This document shows positions 1-8,704 of a stretch of DNA of 64,000 nucleotides, piece by piece. Source of the stretch: Pseudomonas sp. R28(2017) (GTDB lineage Bacteria; Pseudomonadota; Gammaproteobacteria; Pseudomonadales; Pseudomonadaceae); contig NZ_NEHW01000009.1 in NCBI RefSeq assembly GCF_002112505.1, positions 124,001-188,000 of the forward strand, written 5' to 3'. A program made the translations under genes and the position numbers. How positions within the stretch are numbered: the first letter of the stretch is position 1; each line of letters starts with the position of its first letter. Below the pieces are notes generated by a model, which saw only the letters and a program-made list of their open reading frames with translations, did not search any database and had not been told where the DNA came from.

Positions 1-891
1 GTGTCCGGCGGCTGGGTTGCCTGGCTGCAGCACTACTTCGTGACCGCCTGGATTCCGGCCAAGTCGGACAATAACGTTGTCCAGACCCGCAAGGACAGCC
101 AGGGCAACTACATCATCGGCTACACCGGCCCGGCCCTCAGCGTTCCAGCGGGCGGCAAGGTCGAAACCAGCGCCATGCTGTATGCCGGTCCGAAGATCCA
201 GTCCAAGCTCAAAGAGTTGTCCCCAGGCCTGGAACTGACCGTCGACTATGGCTTCCTGTGGTTCATTGCCCAGCCGATCTTCTGGCTGCTGCAACATATC
301 CACAGCCTGCTGGGCAACTGGGGCTGGTCGATCATCGTGCTGACCATGCTCATCAAGGGCCTGTTCTTCCCGCTGTCGGCTGCCAGCTACCGCTCGATGG
401 CTCGCATGCGCGCCGTGGCGCCGAAGCTCGCTGCACTGAAGGAACGCTTCGGTGACGATCGCCAGAAGATGTCCCAGGCGATGATGGAGCTGTACAAGAA
501 AGAGAAGATCAACCCGCTGGGCGGCTGCTTGCCGATCCTGGTGCAGATGCCGGTGTTCCTGTCCCTGTACTGGGTACTGCTGGAAAGCGTCGAGATGCGC
601 CAGGCCCCATGGATGCTGTGGATCACCGACCTGTCGATCAAGGATCCGTTTTTCATCCTGCCGATCATCATGGGCGCCACCATGTTCATCCAGCAGCGCC
701 TGAACCCGACGCCGCCGGATCCGATGCAGGCCAAGGTGATGAAAATGATGCCGATCATCTTCACCTTCTTCTTCCTGTGGTTCCCGGCTGGTCTGGTGCT
801 GTACTGGGTTGTGAACAACTGCCTGTCGATCACTCAGCAGTGGTACATCACCCGCCGTATCGAAGCAGCCACCAAAAAAGCTGCTGCTTGA
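1..891 (+). CDS. yidC: Membrane protein insertase YidC, C-terminal part (5' end outside window)
   Basis: YidC (Oxa1 family) inserts and folds inner-membrane proteins with or without SecYEG. The visible 296 residues hold the end of the periplasmic domain and then the conserved Oxa1 core from about residue 85, with the hydrophobic hairpins and the amphipathic stretch MELYKKEKINPLGGCLPIL. Full-length gammaproteobacterial YidC is about 550-560 residues, so roughly half is missing upstream; the GTG at base 1 is an internal codon, not the start. The Lys-rich tail AATKKAAA is typical. In pseudomonads rpmH-rnpA lie just upstream, so dnaA and oriC are only a few kilobases to the left. A strong terminator follows the stop. 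Confidence 0.97.
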   Translation: MSGGWVAWLQHYFVTAWIPAKSDNNVVQTRKDSQGNYIIGYTGPALSVPAGGKVETSAMLYAGPKIQSKLKELSPGLELTVDYGFLWFIAQPIFWLLQHIHSLLGNWGWSIIVLTMLIKGLFFPLSAASYRSMARMRAVAPKLAALKERFGDDRQKMSQAMMELYKKEKINPLGGCLPILVQMPVFLSLYWVLLESVEMRQAPWMLWITDLSIKDPFFILPIIMGATMFIQQRLNPTPPDPMQAKVMKMMPIIFTFFFLWFPAGLVLYWVVNNCLSITQQWYITRRIEAATKKAAA

Positions 892-916
892 CGGGCTACT
901 GCGCTAGCCTGTGAAT

Positions 917-942
917 AAAAACGCCCCCTCGGGGGCGTTTTT
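917..942 (+). terminator. Rho-independent terminator after yidC
   Basis: GC stem CGCCCC/GGGGCG around a short CTCG-type loop, followed by GTTTTT and preceded by AAAAA, so it could stop transcription in both directions. It ends the yidC unit 25 bases after its stop codon. Confidence 0.9.
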
Positions 943-977
943 GCTATCTGTCGTTTTTGTCGTAGAGGCTTTCGAGC

Positions 978-2348
978 ATGAACACTGTGCGTGAAACCAT
1001 CGCCGCCATCGCCACCGCCCAAGGCCGCGGAGGCGTCGGTATCGTCAGGCTGTCCGGGCCACTGGCGAGCAAGGCTGGGCAGCTGATCACCGGCCGAACG
1101 CTGACGCCACGGCATGCCCACTACGGGCCTTTCCGCGACGAGGAGGGCCTGGTGCTGGATGAAGGCATCGCGCTGTTCTTCCCTGGTCCCAATTCATTTA
1201 CCGGCGAGGATGTACTCGAACTGCAGGGCCACGGCGGCCCGGTGGTCCTGGATATGCTGCTGCAGCGCTGTGTACAGGTTGGCTGCCGACTGGCGCGCCC
1301 GGGCGAGTTCAGCGAGCGCGCGTTCCTCAACGACAAGCTCGACCTGGCCCAGGCCGAAGCCATCGCCGACCTGATCGAGGCGAGCTCCAGCCAGGCCGCA
1401 CGCAACGCCTTGCGCTCGCTGCAGGGGGAATTCTCCAAACGCGTGCACAGCCTGACAGAAGCGCTGATTGCCTTGCGCATCTACGTCGAGGCGGCAATCG
1501 ACTTCCCTGAAGAGGAAATCGACTTCCTCGCCGATGGCCATGTGTTGTCGATGCTCGATGCAGTCCGTGCCGAGTTATCCACCGTGCAGCGTGAGGCCGG
1601 GCAGGGCGCGTTGCTGCGTGACGGTATGACGGTGGTCATCGCCGGTCGGCCGAATGCCGGCAAGTCGAGCTTGCTGAACCAGTTGGCGGGGCGCGAGGCG
1701 GCGATCGTCACCGACATCGCCGGCACCACTCGGGACATTCTCCGGGAACATATCCACATCGACGGCATGCCGCTGCACGTGGTCGACACCGCTGGCCTGC
1801 GGGATACCGATGACCATGTGGAAAAAATTGGCGTGGAACGTGCGCTGAAGGCCATCGGCGAGGCCGATCGGGTGTTGCTGGTAGTCGACTCCACCGCACC
1901 TGAGGCCAGCGACCCGTTCGCCCTGTGGCCCGAATTTCTCGACCAGCGGCCAGACCCGGCCAAGGTCACGCTGATACGCAACAAGGCCGATCTCAGTGGT
2001 GAGCGGGTTGGGTTGGAGCAATGCGACGACGGCCATGTGACCATCACCCTGAGTGCCAAGGGGGATGACCAGGGGCTGCAATTGCTGCGTGACCACCTCA
2101 AGGCCTGCATGGGTTATGAACAGACCGCCGAGAGCGGTTTCAGCGCCCGGCGGCGCCACCTGGATGCCTTGCGCCAGGCCAGTTCGCACCTGGAGCATGG
2201 CCGCGCACAGCTGACCCTGGCGGGTGCAGGTGAATTGCTGGCGGAGGACCTGCGTCAGGCACAGCAGGCGCTGGGCGAAATCACGGGGGCATTCAGTTCC
2301 GATGACCTGTTGGGGCGGATCTTCTCCAGTTTCTGCATCGGCAAGTAA
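978..2348 (+). CDS. mnmE: tRNA uridine-5-carboxymethylaminomethyl(34) synthesis GTPase MnmE
   Basis: MnmE works with MnmG to build the cmnm5 modification on U34 of certain tRNAs. The 456-residue protein has the N-terminal tetrahydrofolate-binding domain (RGGVGIVRLSGP near residue 17), a helical domain, and an inserted GTPase domain with Walker A GRPNAGKS at residues 223-230, then GTTRD, DTAGLRD and NKAD. It ends in FCIGK, the conserved C-terminal CxGK motif with the catalytic cysteine. Length is normal. The ATG at 978 matches the conserved N-terminus, although its ribosome site is weak. Its partner mnmG is the next gene, beyond the origin-like non-coding region. Confidence 0.97.
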   Translation: MNTVRETIAAIATAQGRGGVGIVRLSGPLASKAGQLITGRTLTPRHAHYGPFRDEEGLVLDEGIALFFPGPNSFTGEDVLELQGHGGPVVLDMLLQRCVQVGCRLARPGEFSERAFLNDKLDLAQAEAIADLIEASSSQAARNALRSLQGEFSKRVHSLTEALIALRIYVEAAIDFPEEEIDFLADGHVLSMLDAVRAELSTVQREAGQGALLRDGMTVVIAGRPNAGKSSLLNQLAGREAAIVTDIAGTTRDILREHIHIDGMPLHVVDTAGLRDTDDHVEKIGVERALKAIGEADRVLLVVDSTAPEASDPFALWPEFLDQRPDPAKVTLIRNKADLSGERVGLEQCDDGHVTITLSAKGDDQGLQLLRDHLKACMGYEQTAESGFSARRRHLDALRQASSHLEHGRAQLTLAGAGELLAEDLRQAQQALGEITGAFSSDDLLGRIFSSFCIGK

Positions 2349-2371
2349 TCCACAGCCCGGTAAAACCTTCG

Positions 2372-2399
2372 GCCGCTCTTTCGGGAGCGGCTTTTTTTT
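2372..2399 (+). terminator. Rho-independent terminator after mnmE
   Basis: Stem GCCGCTC(T)/(G)GAGCGGC with a TTCG loop followed by eight T residues, 23 bases after the mnmE stop. Confidence 0.92.
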
Positions 2400-2882
2400 G
2401 CCTGCGATTTAACCATTCGTCGGTTTCGCCCCCGTGGCTCAGGGGCGCCATCGTCCAGCGAGCAGCCCCATGAATTCATCCACAGACACGGAAACGTGCT
2501 CAGGAGCCCTGTGGAAAACTGCCCTTCAGCTCCGTTGATAAGCAGGCTTTTTTTCTGAGGAAAAAGGCCCTTGTGGGTAAATGGCCATTTAATCCACAGG
2601 CTAAAAGACGTTATCCATACCCCTCATGGTGGGTAAGCCACAGGGTTTAATTTCGCTGTAGTACTTGAGTTAAAAGGGCTGCAGAACCTTATCCACAGAT
2701 AGGGCTGTGCATAAGAATAAACATAAAAACAAAGCTTTTTTAAATTTCTCTTCTTTGATTTCTGTTGTCTGCCACTCATCCACAGACTGGTCAAAATTTG
2801 CTCAGACGGTTCCTTTAGAGGGGGGGAAGTCCCTATACTTGTCCGCTTACCTTCTCTATTCGCAAAAACAGGCACGAGGTGC
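2400..2882. other. Origin-like non-coding region between mnmE and mnmG with DnaA boxes and AT-rich tract
   Basis: There is no gene here. Two sites match TTATNCACA: TTATCCACA at 2689-2697 and, on the other strand, TTATGCACA at 2706-2714. Single-mismatch sites lie at 2476-2484, 2510-2518, 2572-2580, 2590-2598, 2611-2619 and 2776-2784, plus one at 2346-2354 overlapping the mnmE stop. The tract 2711-2768 is strikingly AT-rich for this genome, directly beside the two perfect boxes, as in a DNA-unwinding element. My recollection is that early P. putida work noted DnaA boxes upstream of gidA (mnmG) as well as between rpmH and dnaA. Whether this copy initiates replication or only titrates DnaA cannot be told from sequence. 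A TATACT -10 candidate for mnmG lies at 2834-2839. Confidence 0.75.
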
Positions 2883-4778
2883 GTGGTGGATTTCCCTTCC
2901 CGTTTTGAAGTGATCGTCATCGGCGGCGGCCATGCCGGTACCGAGGCTGCGCTTGCGTCAGCACGCATGGGTGTGAAAACCCTGCTGTTGACCCATAACG
3001 TGGAAACCCTCGGTCACATGAGCTGCAACCCCGCCATTGGCGGTATCGGTAAAAGCCATCTGGTCAAAGAGATCGATGCGCTCGGCGGTGCGATGGCACT
3101 GGCCACCGACAAGAGCGGCATCCAGTTCCGCATCCTGAACAACCGCAAAGGGCCGGCCGTACGTGCCACCCGTGCGCAGGCCGACCGTGCCATCTACAAG
3201 GCCGTGGTCCGCGAGATCCTGGAAAACCAGCCGAACCTGTGGATATTCCAGCAGTCCTGCGACGACCTGATCGTCGAACAGGATCAGGTCAAAGGCGTGG
3301 TGACCCAGATGGGCCTGCGTTTCTTCGCCGAATCCGTGGTGCTGACCACCGGTACTTTCCTCGGTGGCCTTATCCACATCGGCCTGCAGAATCATTCCGG
3401 TGGTCGCGCCGGTGATCCGCCATCGATTGCCCTGGCTCACCGCATGCGTGAACTGCCGCTGCGCGTCGGCCGCCTGAAAACCGGTACCCCGCCACGTATC
3501 GATGGGCGTTCCGTGGACTTCTCGGTCATGACCGAGCAGCCAGGCGACACGCCAATCCCGGTGATGTCGTTCATGGGCAACGCACAGATGCACCCGCGCC
3601 AGGTGAGCTGCTGGATTACCCACACCAACGCCCGCACCCACGAGATCATTGCCTCGAACCTCGACCGTTCACCGATGTACTCCGGTGTGATCGAGGGTGT
3701 CGGCCCGCGCTATTGCCCGTCGATCGAAGACAAGATCCACCGCTTCGCCGACAAGGAAAGCCACCAGGTGTTCATCGAGCCGGAAGGCCTGACCACCCAC
3801 GAGCTGTACCCCAACGGCATTTCCACTTCGCTGCCGTTCGATGTGCAGCTGGAGCTGGTGCGCTCGATTCGCGGCATGGAAAACGCCCACATCGTTCGGC
3901 CGGGTTACGCCATCGAGTACGACTACTTCGACCCGCGTGACCTCAAGTACAGCCTCGAGACCAAAGTCATCGGCGGCCTGTTCTTCGCTGGTCAGATCAA
4001 CGGCACCACCGGCTACGAAGAAGCCGGCGCCCAGGGCCTGCTGGCCGGGACCAACGCTGCGCTGCGTGCCCAGGGCCGCGAAAGCTGGTGCCCGCGCCGC
4101 GACGAGGCGTACATCGGCGTACTGGTCGACGACCTGATTACCCTCGGTACCCAGGAGCCGTACCGGATGTTCACGTCGCGTGCCGAATACCGGTTGATCC
4201 TGCGCGAGGACAACGCTGACCTGCGGCTGACCGAGAAAGGTCGCGAGCTCGGCCTGATCGATGACGAGCGCTGGGCGGCGTTCTGCGCCAAGCGCGACGG
4301 CATCGAGCGTGAAGAACAGCGCCTGAAATCGACCTGGGTGCGCCCGAACACCGAACAGGGCCAAGCCATTGTGGATAAGTTCGGCACCCCACTGGCCCAC
4401 GAGTACAGCCTGCTCAACCTGCTGGCCCGTCCAGAGATCGACTATGCCGGGCTGATCGAAGCGACCGGCGGTGAAGCGATCGATCCACAGGTCGCCGAGC
4501 AGGTCGAGATCAAGACCAAGTACGCCGGTTACATCGATCGCCAGCAGGACGAGATCGCCCGCCTGCGCGCCAGCGAAGACACCCGCCTGCCTGTGGATAT
4601 CGACTACACCACGATTTCCGGGCTGTCGAAGGAAATCCAGGGCAAGCTCGGCCAGACCCGTCCAGAGACCCTGGGCCAGGCTTCGCGTATTCCCGGCGTC
4701 ACCCCGGCGGCGATTTCCCTGTTGCTGATTCATCTGAAAAAACGCGGCGCTGGCCGCGAATTGGAGCAAAGCGCTTGA
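2883..4778 (+). CDS. mnmG: tRNA uridine-5-carboxymethylaminomethyl(34) synthesis enzyme MnmG (GidA)
   Basis: FAD- and NADH-dependent partner of MnmE in U34 tRNA modification. The 631-residue protein begins with a Rossmann FAD motif (VIGGGHAGTEAALASARMG, from about residue 11), contains the GidA signatures CNPAIGGIGKSHLVKEIDALGG and KTGTPPRI, and has the C-terminal helical domain that contacts MnmE. The start is GTG at 2883 (or 2886), behind ACGAGG. Length is normal. The stop overlaps the TTG start of rsmG by three bases, so the two are probably translationally coupled. Two perfect DnaA boxes lie inside the gene, at 3370-3378 and 4370-4378. Confidence 0.97.
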   Translation: MVDFPSRFEVIVIGGGHAGTEAALASARMGVKTLLLTHNVETLGHMSCNPAIGGIGKSHLVKEIDALGGAMALATDKSGIQFRILNNRKGPAVRATRAQADRAIYKAVVREILENQPNLWIFQQSCDDLIVEQDQVKGVVTQMGLRFFAESVVLTTGTFLGGLIHIGLQNHSGGRAGDPPSIALAHRMRELPLRVGRLKTGTPPRIDGRSVDFSVMTEQPGDTPIPVMSFMGNAQMHPRQVSCWITHTNARTHEIIASNLDRSPMYSGVIEGVGPRYCPSIEDKIHRFADKESHQVFIEPEGLTTHELYPNGISTSLPFDVQLELVRSIRGMENAHIVRPGYAIEYDYFDPRDLKYSLETKVIGGLFFAGQINGTTGYEEAGAQGLLAGTNAALRAQGRESWCPRRDEAYIGVLVDDLITLGTQEPYRMFTSRAEYRLILREDNADLRLTEKGRELGLIDDERWAAFCAKRDGIEREEQRLKSTWVRPNTEQGQAIVDKFGTPLAHEYSLLNLLARPEIDYAGLIEATGGEAIDPQVAEQVEIKTKYAGYIDRQQDEIARLRASEDTRLPVDIDYTTISGLSKEIQGKLGQTRPETLGQASRIPGVTPAAISLLLIHLKKRGAGRELEQSA

Positions 4779-5425
4779 GTTCCCTGGTCACCCCGCAACA
4801 CGCCGAAGAGTTGTCCACAGGTGCGCGCCAGCTCGGTGTCGAGCTGAGCGCCGAGCAGCACGAAAAGCTGCTGGGCTACCTGGCCCTGTTGATCAAATGG
4901 AACAAAGCCTACAACCTCACTGCCGTGCGCGATCCGGACGAGATGGTTTCCCGCCATCTGCTCGACAGCCTCAGCATCATGTCGTTTATCCACAGCGAGC
5001 GTGACAACTGGCTGGATGTTGGCAGCGGCGGTGGCATGCCCGGCATCCCTTTGGCTATCCTGCATCCGCACAAGCAGGTGACGGTGCTGGACGCCAATGG
5101 CAAGAAGACCCGCTTCCTGACCCAGGTGAAAATGGAACTGAAACTGGACAACCTCACGGTTATCCACAGCCGGGTCGAAGCCTTCCAGCCGTCGCTACCG
5201 TTCAGCGGAATCATCTCCCGCGCCTTCAGCAGCATGGAGAACTTCACCAACTGGACCCGCCATCTGGGCGACACCGGGACGCAATGGCTTGCAATGAAGG
5301 GGCTGCATCCTGCCGATGAACTGGTAGCATTGCCCGCAGACTTCACAGTGGAAAGCGAGCAGGCCCTGACCGTCCCCGGTTGCCAGGGCCAGCGCCATCT
5401 GCTGATACTGCGCCGCAAGGCTTGA
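4775..5425 (+). CDS. rsmG: 16S rRNA (guanine527-N7)-methyltransferase RsmG (GidB)
   Basis: SAM-dependent methyltransferase that makes m7G527 in 16S rRNA; loss gives low-level streptomycin resistance in several bacteria. The 216-residue protein has the SAM motif LDVGSGGGMPG at residues 80-90 and the RsmG features KWNKAYNLTAV and RHLLDSL. Translation very likely starts at TTG 4775, inside the end of mnmG, since the conserved N-terminal region needs it and there is no intergenic space. It sits in the mnmG-rsmG-parA-parB block found next to many bacterial origins. Perfect DnaA boxes occur at 4986-4994 and 5160-5168. Confidence 0.95.
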   Translation: MSSLVTPQHAEELSTGARQLGVELSAEQHEKLLGYLALLIKWNKAYNLTAVRDPDEMVSRHLLDSLSIMSFIHSERDNWLDVGSGGGMPGIPLAILHPHKQVTVLDANGKKTRFLTQVKMELKLDNLTVIHSRVEAFQPSLPFSGIISRAFSSMENFTNWTRHLGDTGTQWLAMKGLHPADELVALPADFTVESEQALTVPGCQGQRHLLILRRKA

Positions 5426-5443
5426 TTGGGAACACACGCAACA

Positions 5444-6235
5444 ATGGCTAAGGTATTCGCAATCGCGAACCAGAAAGGTGGGGTCGGCAAGACCACCACC
5501 TGTATCAACCTCGCAGCATCGCTGGCCGCGACCAAGCGTCGTGTGCTGCTGATCGACCTCGATCCGCAGGGCAACGCGACCATGGGCAGCGGTGTGGACA
5601 AACACGAACTCGAGCATTCGGTCTATGACCTGCTGATCGGGGAATGCGACCTTGCCCAGGCCATGCACTACTCCGAGCACGGCGGCTTCCAGTTGCTGCC
5701 GGCCAACCGCGACCTGACCGCTGCGGAAGTGGTGCTGCTGGAAATGCAGGTCAAGGAGAGCCGCCTGCGCAACGCGCTGGCGCCGATCCGCGAAAACTAC
5801 GATTTCATCCTCATCGACTGCCCACCGTCGCTGTCGATGCTGACGCTCAACGCGCTGGTCGCCTCCGATGGCGTGATCATCCCGATGCAGTGCGAGTACT
5901 ACGCACTCGAAGGTCTCAGCGACCTTGTGGATAACATCAAGCGCATCGCTGCCCGGTTGAACCCGGAGCTGAAGATCGAAGGCCTGCTGCGGACCATGTA
6001 CGACCCGCGCCTGAGCCTGAACAACGATGTTTCGGCGCAGCTCAAGGAACACTTCGGCGAGCAGCTCTACGACACGGTCATCCCGCGCAACATCCGCCTG
6101 GCCGAGGCCCCGAGCTTCGGCATGCCGGCGCTGGCCTACGACAAGCAATCGCGTGGCGCACTGGCCTACCTGGCCCTGGCCGGGGAACTGGTACGCCGTC
6201 AACGCCGTCAATCACGCACTGCACAAACAACTTAA
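5444..6235 (+). CDS. parA: Chromosome partitioning ATPase ParA (Soj)
   Basis: ParA-type Walker ATPase that binds nucleoid DNA and, with ParB-parS, positions newly replicated origins. From ATG 5444 it is 263 residues, beginning MAKVFAIANQ with the deviant Walker A motif KGGVGKTT at residues 11-18; DLDPQGN and LIDCPPS follow. There is no N-terminal DNA-binding extension, as expected of chromosomal rather than plasmid ParA. An in-frame TTG at 5426 would add six residues, but the ATG fits the family start. It lies 18 bases after rsmG and 9 before parB. A perfect DnaA box occurs at 5926-5934. Confidence 0.96.
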   Translation: MAKVFAIANQKGGVGKTTTCINLAASLAATKRRVLLIDLDPQGNATMGSGVDKHELEHSVYDLLIGECDLAQAMHYSEHGGFQLLPANRDLTAAEVVLLEMQVKESRLRNALAPIRENYDFILIDCPPSLSMLTLNALVASDGVIIPMQCEYYALEGLSDLVDNIKRIAARLNPELKIEGLLRTMYDPRLSLNNDVSAQLKEHFGEQLYDTVIPRNIRLAEAPSFGMPALAYDKQSRGALAYLALAGELVRRQRRQSRTAQTT

Positions 6236-6244
6236 GGAATCCGC

Positions 6245-7117
6245 ATGGCCGTTAAGAAACGGGGTCTCGGACGTGGGTTGGATGCACTGCTCAGTGGTCC
6301 TTCCGTCAGCGCGCTCGAAGAGCAGGCTGTGAAGATCGACCAGAAAGAACTGCAACACCTGCCCGTCGAACTGATCCAGCGCGGCAAGTACCAGCCGCGC
6401 CGCGACATGGACCCCGAGGCACTGGAAGAACTCGCGCACTCGATTCGCAACCATGGGGTGATGCAGCCGATCGTGGTTCGTCCGATCGACGGTAGCCGCT
6501 ACGAGATCATTGCCGGTGAGCGCCGCTGGCGCGCCACCCAGCAGGCCGGGCTCGACACCATCCCGGCGATGGTGCGCGAAGTGCCGGACGAAGCCGCCAT
6601 CGCCATGGCGCTGATCGAGAACATTCAGCGCGAGGACCTCAACCCGCTGGAAGAAGCCCTGGCCCTGCAGCGCCTGCAGCAGGAGTTCGAGCTGACCCAG
6701 CAACAAGTGGCCGATGCCGTGGGCAAGTCGCGGGTGACCGTGGCCAACCTGCTGCGCCTGATCTCGCTGCCCGAAGCGATCAAGACCATGCTCGCCCACG
6801 GCGACCTGGAGATGGGCCATGCCCGTGCCTTGCTCGGCCTTGAGGAAGATCGTCAGGAAGAGGGGGCGCGTCATGTTGTCGCACGTGGGCTCACCGTGCG
6901 CCAAACCGAGGCACTGGTCCGTCAGTGGCTCAATGGCAAGCCTGAACCGGTCGAACCGAGCAAACCTGATCCGGACATCGCGCGCCTTGAACAACGGCTC
7001 GCAGAGCGCCTGGGCTCTGCCGTGCAGATACGCCACGGGAACAAGGGCAAAGGCCAATTGGTTATTCGCTACAACTCGCTTGACGAGTTGCAAGGCGTGC
7101 TTGCTCACATCCGCTGA
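6245..7117 (+). CDS. parB: Chromosome partitioning protein ParB (Spo0J)
   Basis: ParB is a CTP-dependent clamp that loads at parS and spreads along the DNA. The 290-residue protein begins with the ParA-stimulating basic motif KKRGLGRGLDALL. It then has the ParB nuclease-like (CTPase) domain with GERRWRA near residue 97 and ENIQREDLNPLEEA, a helix-turn-helix (LTQQQVADAVGKSRVTVANLLRLISL) and a C-terminal dimerisation domain. Start ATG 6245 follows AAGGAATCC. Transcription is probably shared with parA. A clear parS lies about 21 kb away inside folE2 (28015-28030). Confidence 0.96.
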   Translation: MAVKKRGLGRGLDALLSGPSVSALEEQAVKIDQKELQHLPVELIQRGKYQPRRDMDPEALEELAHSIRNHGVMQPIVVRPIDGSRYEIIAGERRWRATQQAGLDTIPAMVREVPDEAAIAMALIENIQREDLNPLEEALALQRLQQEFELTQQQVADAVGKSRVTVANLLRLISLPEAIKTMLAHGDLEMGHARALLGLEEDRQEEGARHVVARGLTVRQTEALVRQWLNGKPEPVEPSKPDPDIARLEQRLAERLGSAVQIRHGNKGKGQLVIRYNSLDELQGVLAHIR

Positions 7118-7162
7118 AACAATTCCCGTTGTAGCGCGCAGTCGGAAATCACTACCGAAGAG

Positions 7163-7191
7163 TTGAATAGGGGTTAATCCACCCCTATACT
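7163..7191 (+). promoter_or_regulatory. Predicted sigma70 promoter of the atp operon, with inverted repeat in the spacer
   Basis: TTGAAT (7163-7168) and TATACT (7186-7191) are separated by exactly 17 bases. The spacer contains the inverted repeat AGGGGT-N6-ACCCCT (7169-7186), an arrangement that could bind a repressor or be chance. The promoter lies about 75 bases upstream of atpI, in the only sizeable gap between parB and the ATP synthase genes. Confidence 0.6.
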
Positions 7192-7266
7192 CTGCGCGCA
7201 TTTTGTCGGCACAAATTATGCCAAGTCATAACTGACTTGTTGGTCGACTTCCGAGGAGCAGTTGTG

Positions 7267-7674
7267 ATGGAAATCCGCACGCCAAACCGCCTGCCTTTCC
7301 ATCGCTGGGCGGTTTTTCCGGTACTGCTGGCTCAATTCGTCGTACTGCTGCTGGCAACCTTGGTGTTGTGGCAGTGGAAAGGGGCGGTCAGTGGATATTC
7401 AGGCCTTTGCGGAGGTTTGATTGCCTGGCTGCCCAATGTGTATTTCGCCTGGAAGGCTTTTCGCTTCAGCGGAGCTCGGGCGGCACAAGCCATCGTCAAG
7501 TCGTTTTACGCTGGCGAGGCAGGCAAGATGATTTTGACGGCAGTGCTTTTTGCACTGACCTTCGCAGGAGTGAAGCCACTGGCGCCGTTAGCAGTATTCG
7601 GCGTCTTCGTGTTGACCCTTTTGGTCAGCTGGTTCGCGCCCCTGCTGATGAATAAAAGACTTTCGAGACCTTAG
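7267..7674 (+). CDS. atpI: ATP synthase subunit I (AtpI)
   Basis: Small membrane protein at the head of the ATP synthase operon; family members help assemble the c-ring and are not part of the final enzyme. From ATG 7267 it is 135 residues with four hydrophobic segments (VLLAQFVVLLLATLVLW, YSGLCGGLIAWLPNVYF, MILTAVLFALTFAG and FGVFVLTLLVSWFAPLLM). The start could also be the adjacent GTG 7264; GAGGAG at about 7251 serves either. The N-terminus is basic and cytoplasmic by the positive-inside rule. It is followed 16 bases later by atpB. Confidence 0.9.
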   Translation: MEIRTPNRLPFHRWAVFPVLLAQFVVLLLATLVLWQWKGAVSGYSGLCGGLIAWLPNVYFAWKAFRFSGARAAQAIVKSFYAGEAGKMILTAVLFALTFAGVKPLAPLAVFGVFVLTLLVSWFAPLLMNKRLSRP

Positions 7675-7690
7675 GGCGTTTGAGGCAACC

Positions 7691-8560
7691 ATGGCAGCAG
7701 AAACCGCTTCGGGCTATATCCAGCACCACTTGCAGAACCTGACCTACGGTCAACTACCAGACGGCAGCTGGGGCTTTGCCCATTCGGCTGCAGAAGCCAA
7801 GGCAATGGGCTTCTGGGCGTTCCACCTGGACACCCTGGGTTGGTCCGTCGCGCTGGGTCTGATCTTCCTGTTCATTTTCCGCATGGCGGCCAAGAAGGCG
7901 ACTTCCGGCCAACCCGGCGGCCTGCAGAACTTCGTGGAAGTGCTGGTGGACTTCGTCAACGGCAGCGTGAAGGACTCCTTCCACGGCCGTAGCCCGGTGA
8001 TCGCCCCGCTGGCGCTGACCATCTTCGTCTGGGTGTTCCTGATGAACGCCATCGACCTGGTACCGGTCGACTGGATTCCTCAGCTGGCCATCCTGATTTC
8101 CGGTGACCCGCACATTCCGTTCCGCGCCGTGTCGACCACCGACCCGAACGCGACCCTGGCCATGGCCTTCTGCGTGTTCGCCCTGATCATCTTCTACAGC
8201 ATCAAGGTCAAGGGCCTGGGCGGCTTCATCGGTGAACTCACCCTGCACCCGTTCGGCAGCAAGAACATCTTCCTGCAGATCCTGCTGATCCCGGTGAACT
8301 TCCTGCTGGAATTCGTCACCCTGATCGCCAAGCCGATCTCGCTGGCACTGCGTCTGTTCGGCAACATGTACGCCGGCGAGCTGGTGTTCATCCTGATCGC
8401 CGTGATGTTCGGCGCCGGCATCCTGTGGCTGAGCGGCCTGGGTATCGTGCTGCAGTGGGCGTGGGCTGTGTTCCACATCCTGATCATCACGCTGCAAGCT
8501 TTCATCTTCATGATGCTGACCATCGTCTACCTGTCGATGGCTCATGAAGATAACCATTAA
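7691..8560 (+). CDS. atpB: F0F1 ATP synthase subunit a (AtpB)
   Basis: Stator membrane subunit with the two proton half-channels facing the c-ring. The 289-residue protein has the usual hydrophobic helices and the conserved segment IAKPISLALRLFGNMYAGEL, which carries the essential arginine. The final helix FILMMLT-type sequence (FIFMMLTIVYLSMAHEDNH) is also typical. Length fits pseudomonad AtpB. It is the second gene of the atp operon, with a hairpin between it and atpE. Confidence 0.97.
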   Translation: MAAETASGYIQHHLQNLTYGQLPDGSWGFAHSAAEAKAMGFWAFHLDTLGWSVALGLIFLFIFRMAAKKATSGQPGGLQNFVEVLVDFVNGSVKDSFHGRSPVIAPLALTIFVWVFLMNAIDLVPVDWIPQLAILISGDPHIPFRAVSTTDPNATLAMAFCVFALIIFYSIKVKGLGGFIGELTLHPFGSKNIFLQILLIPVNFLLEFVTLIAKPISLALRLFGNMYAGELVFILIAVMFGAGILWLSGLGIVLQWAWAVFHILIITLQAFIFMMLTIVYLSMAHEDNH

Positions 8561-8581
8561 GACCGCCTGGCGTGTCTTGTA

Positions 8582-8610
8582 GCCTTCCCCCGCTCGTTTG
8601 GGGGGAGGGC
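8582..8610 (+). terminator. Stem-loop between atpB and atpE
   Basis: GCCTTCCCCC pairs with GGGGGAGGGC (one T-G pair, one bulged G) around an 8-base loop, followed by TTTAAAAG. The T-run is short for a full terminator. It more likely acts as an attenuator, a processing site, or a stabiliser of the 5' end of the very abundant atpE message. Confidence 0.6.
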
Positions 8611-8704
8611 TTTAAAAGTCCGCAAGGGCAGCTGTACCAAACGATTTGTTTTACCGCTTCAACTTAAAAACCTAACCAATACGACGTAAAAGTCGGGAGG
8701 AAAG

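Noticed and set aside
6871..6895. CACGTG in parB as a second parS
   Set aside because: TGTCGCACGTGGGC keeps the core but fails in the flanking arms (left CG for TC, right GCTC for AACA). Other CACGTG sites at 12597, 14648, 18594, 32639 and 50028 also lack the arms.
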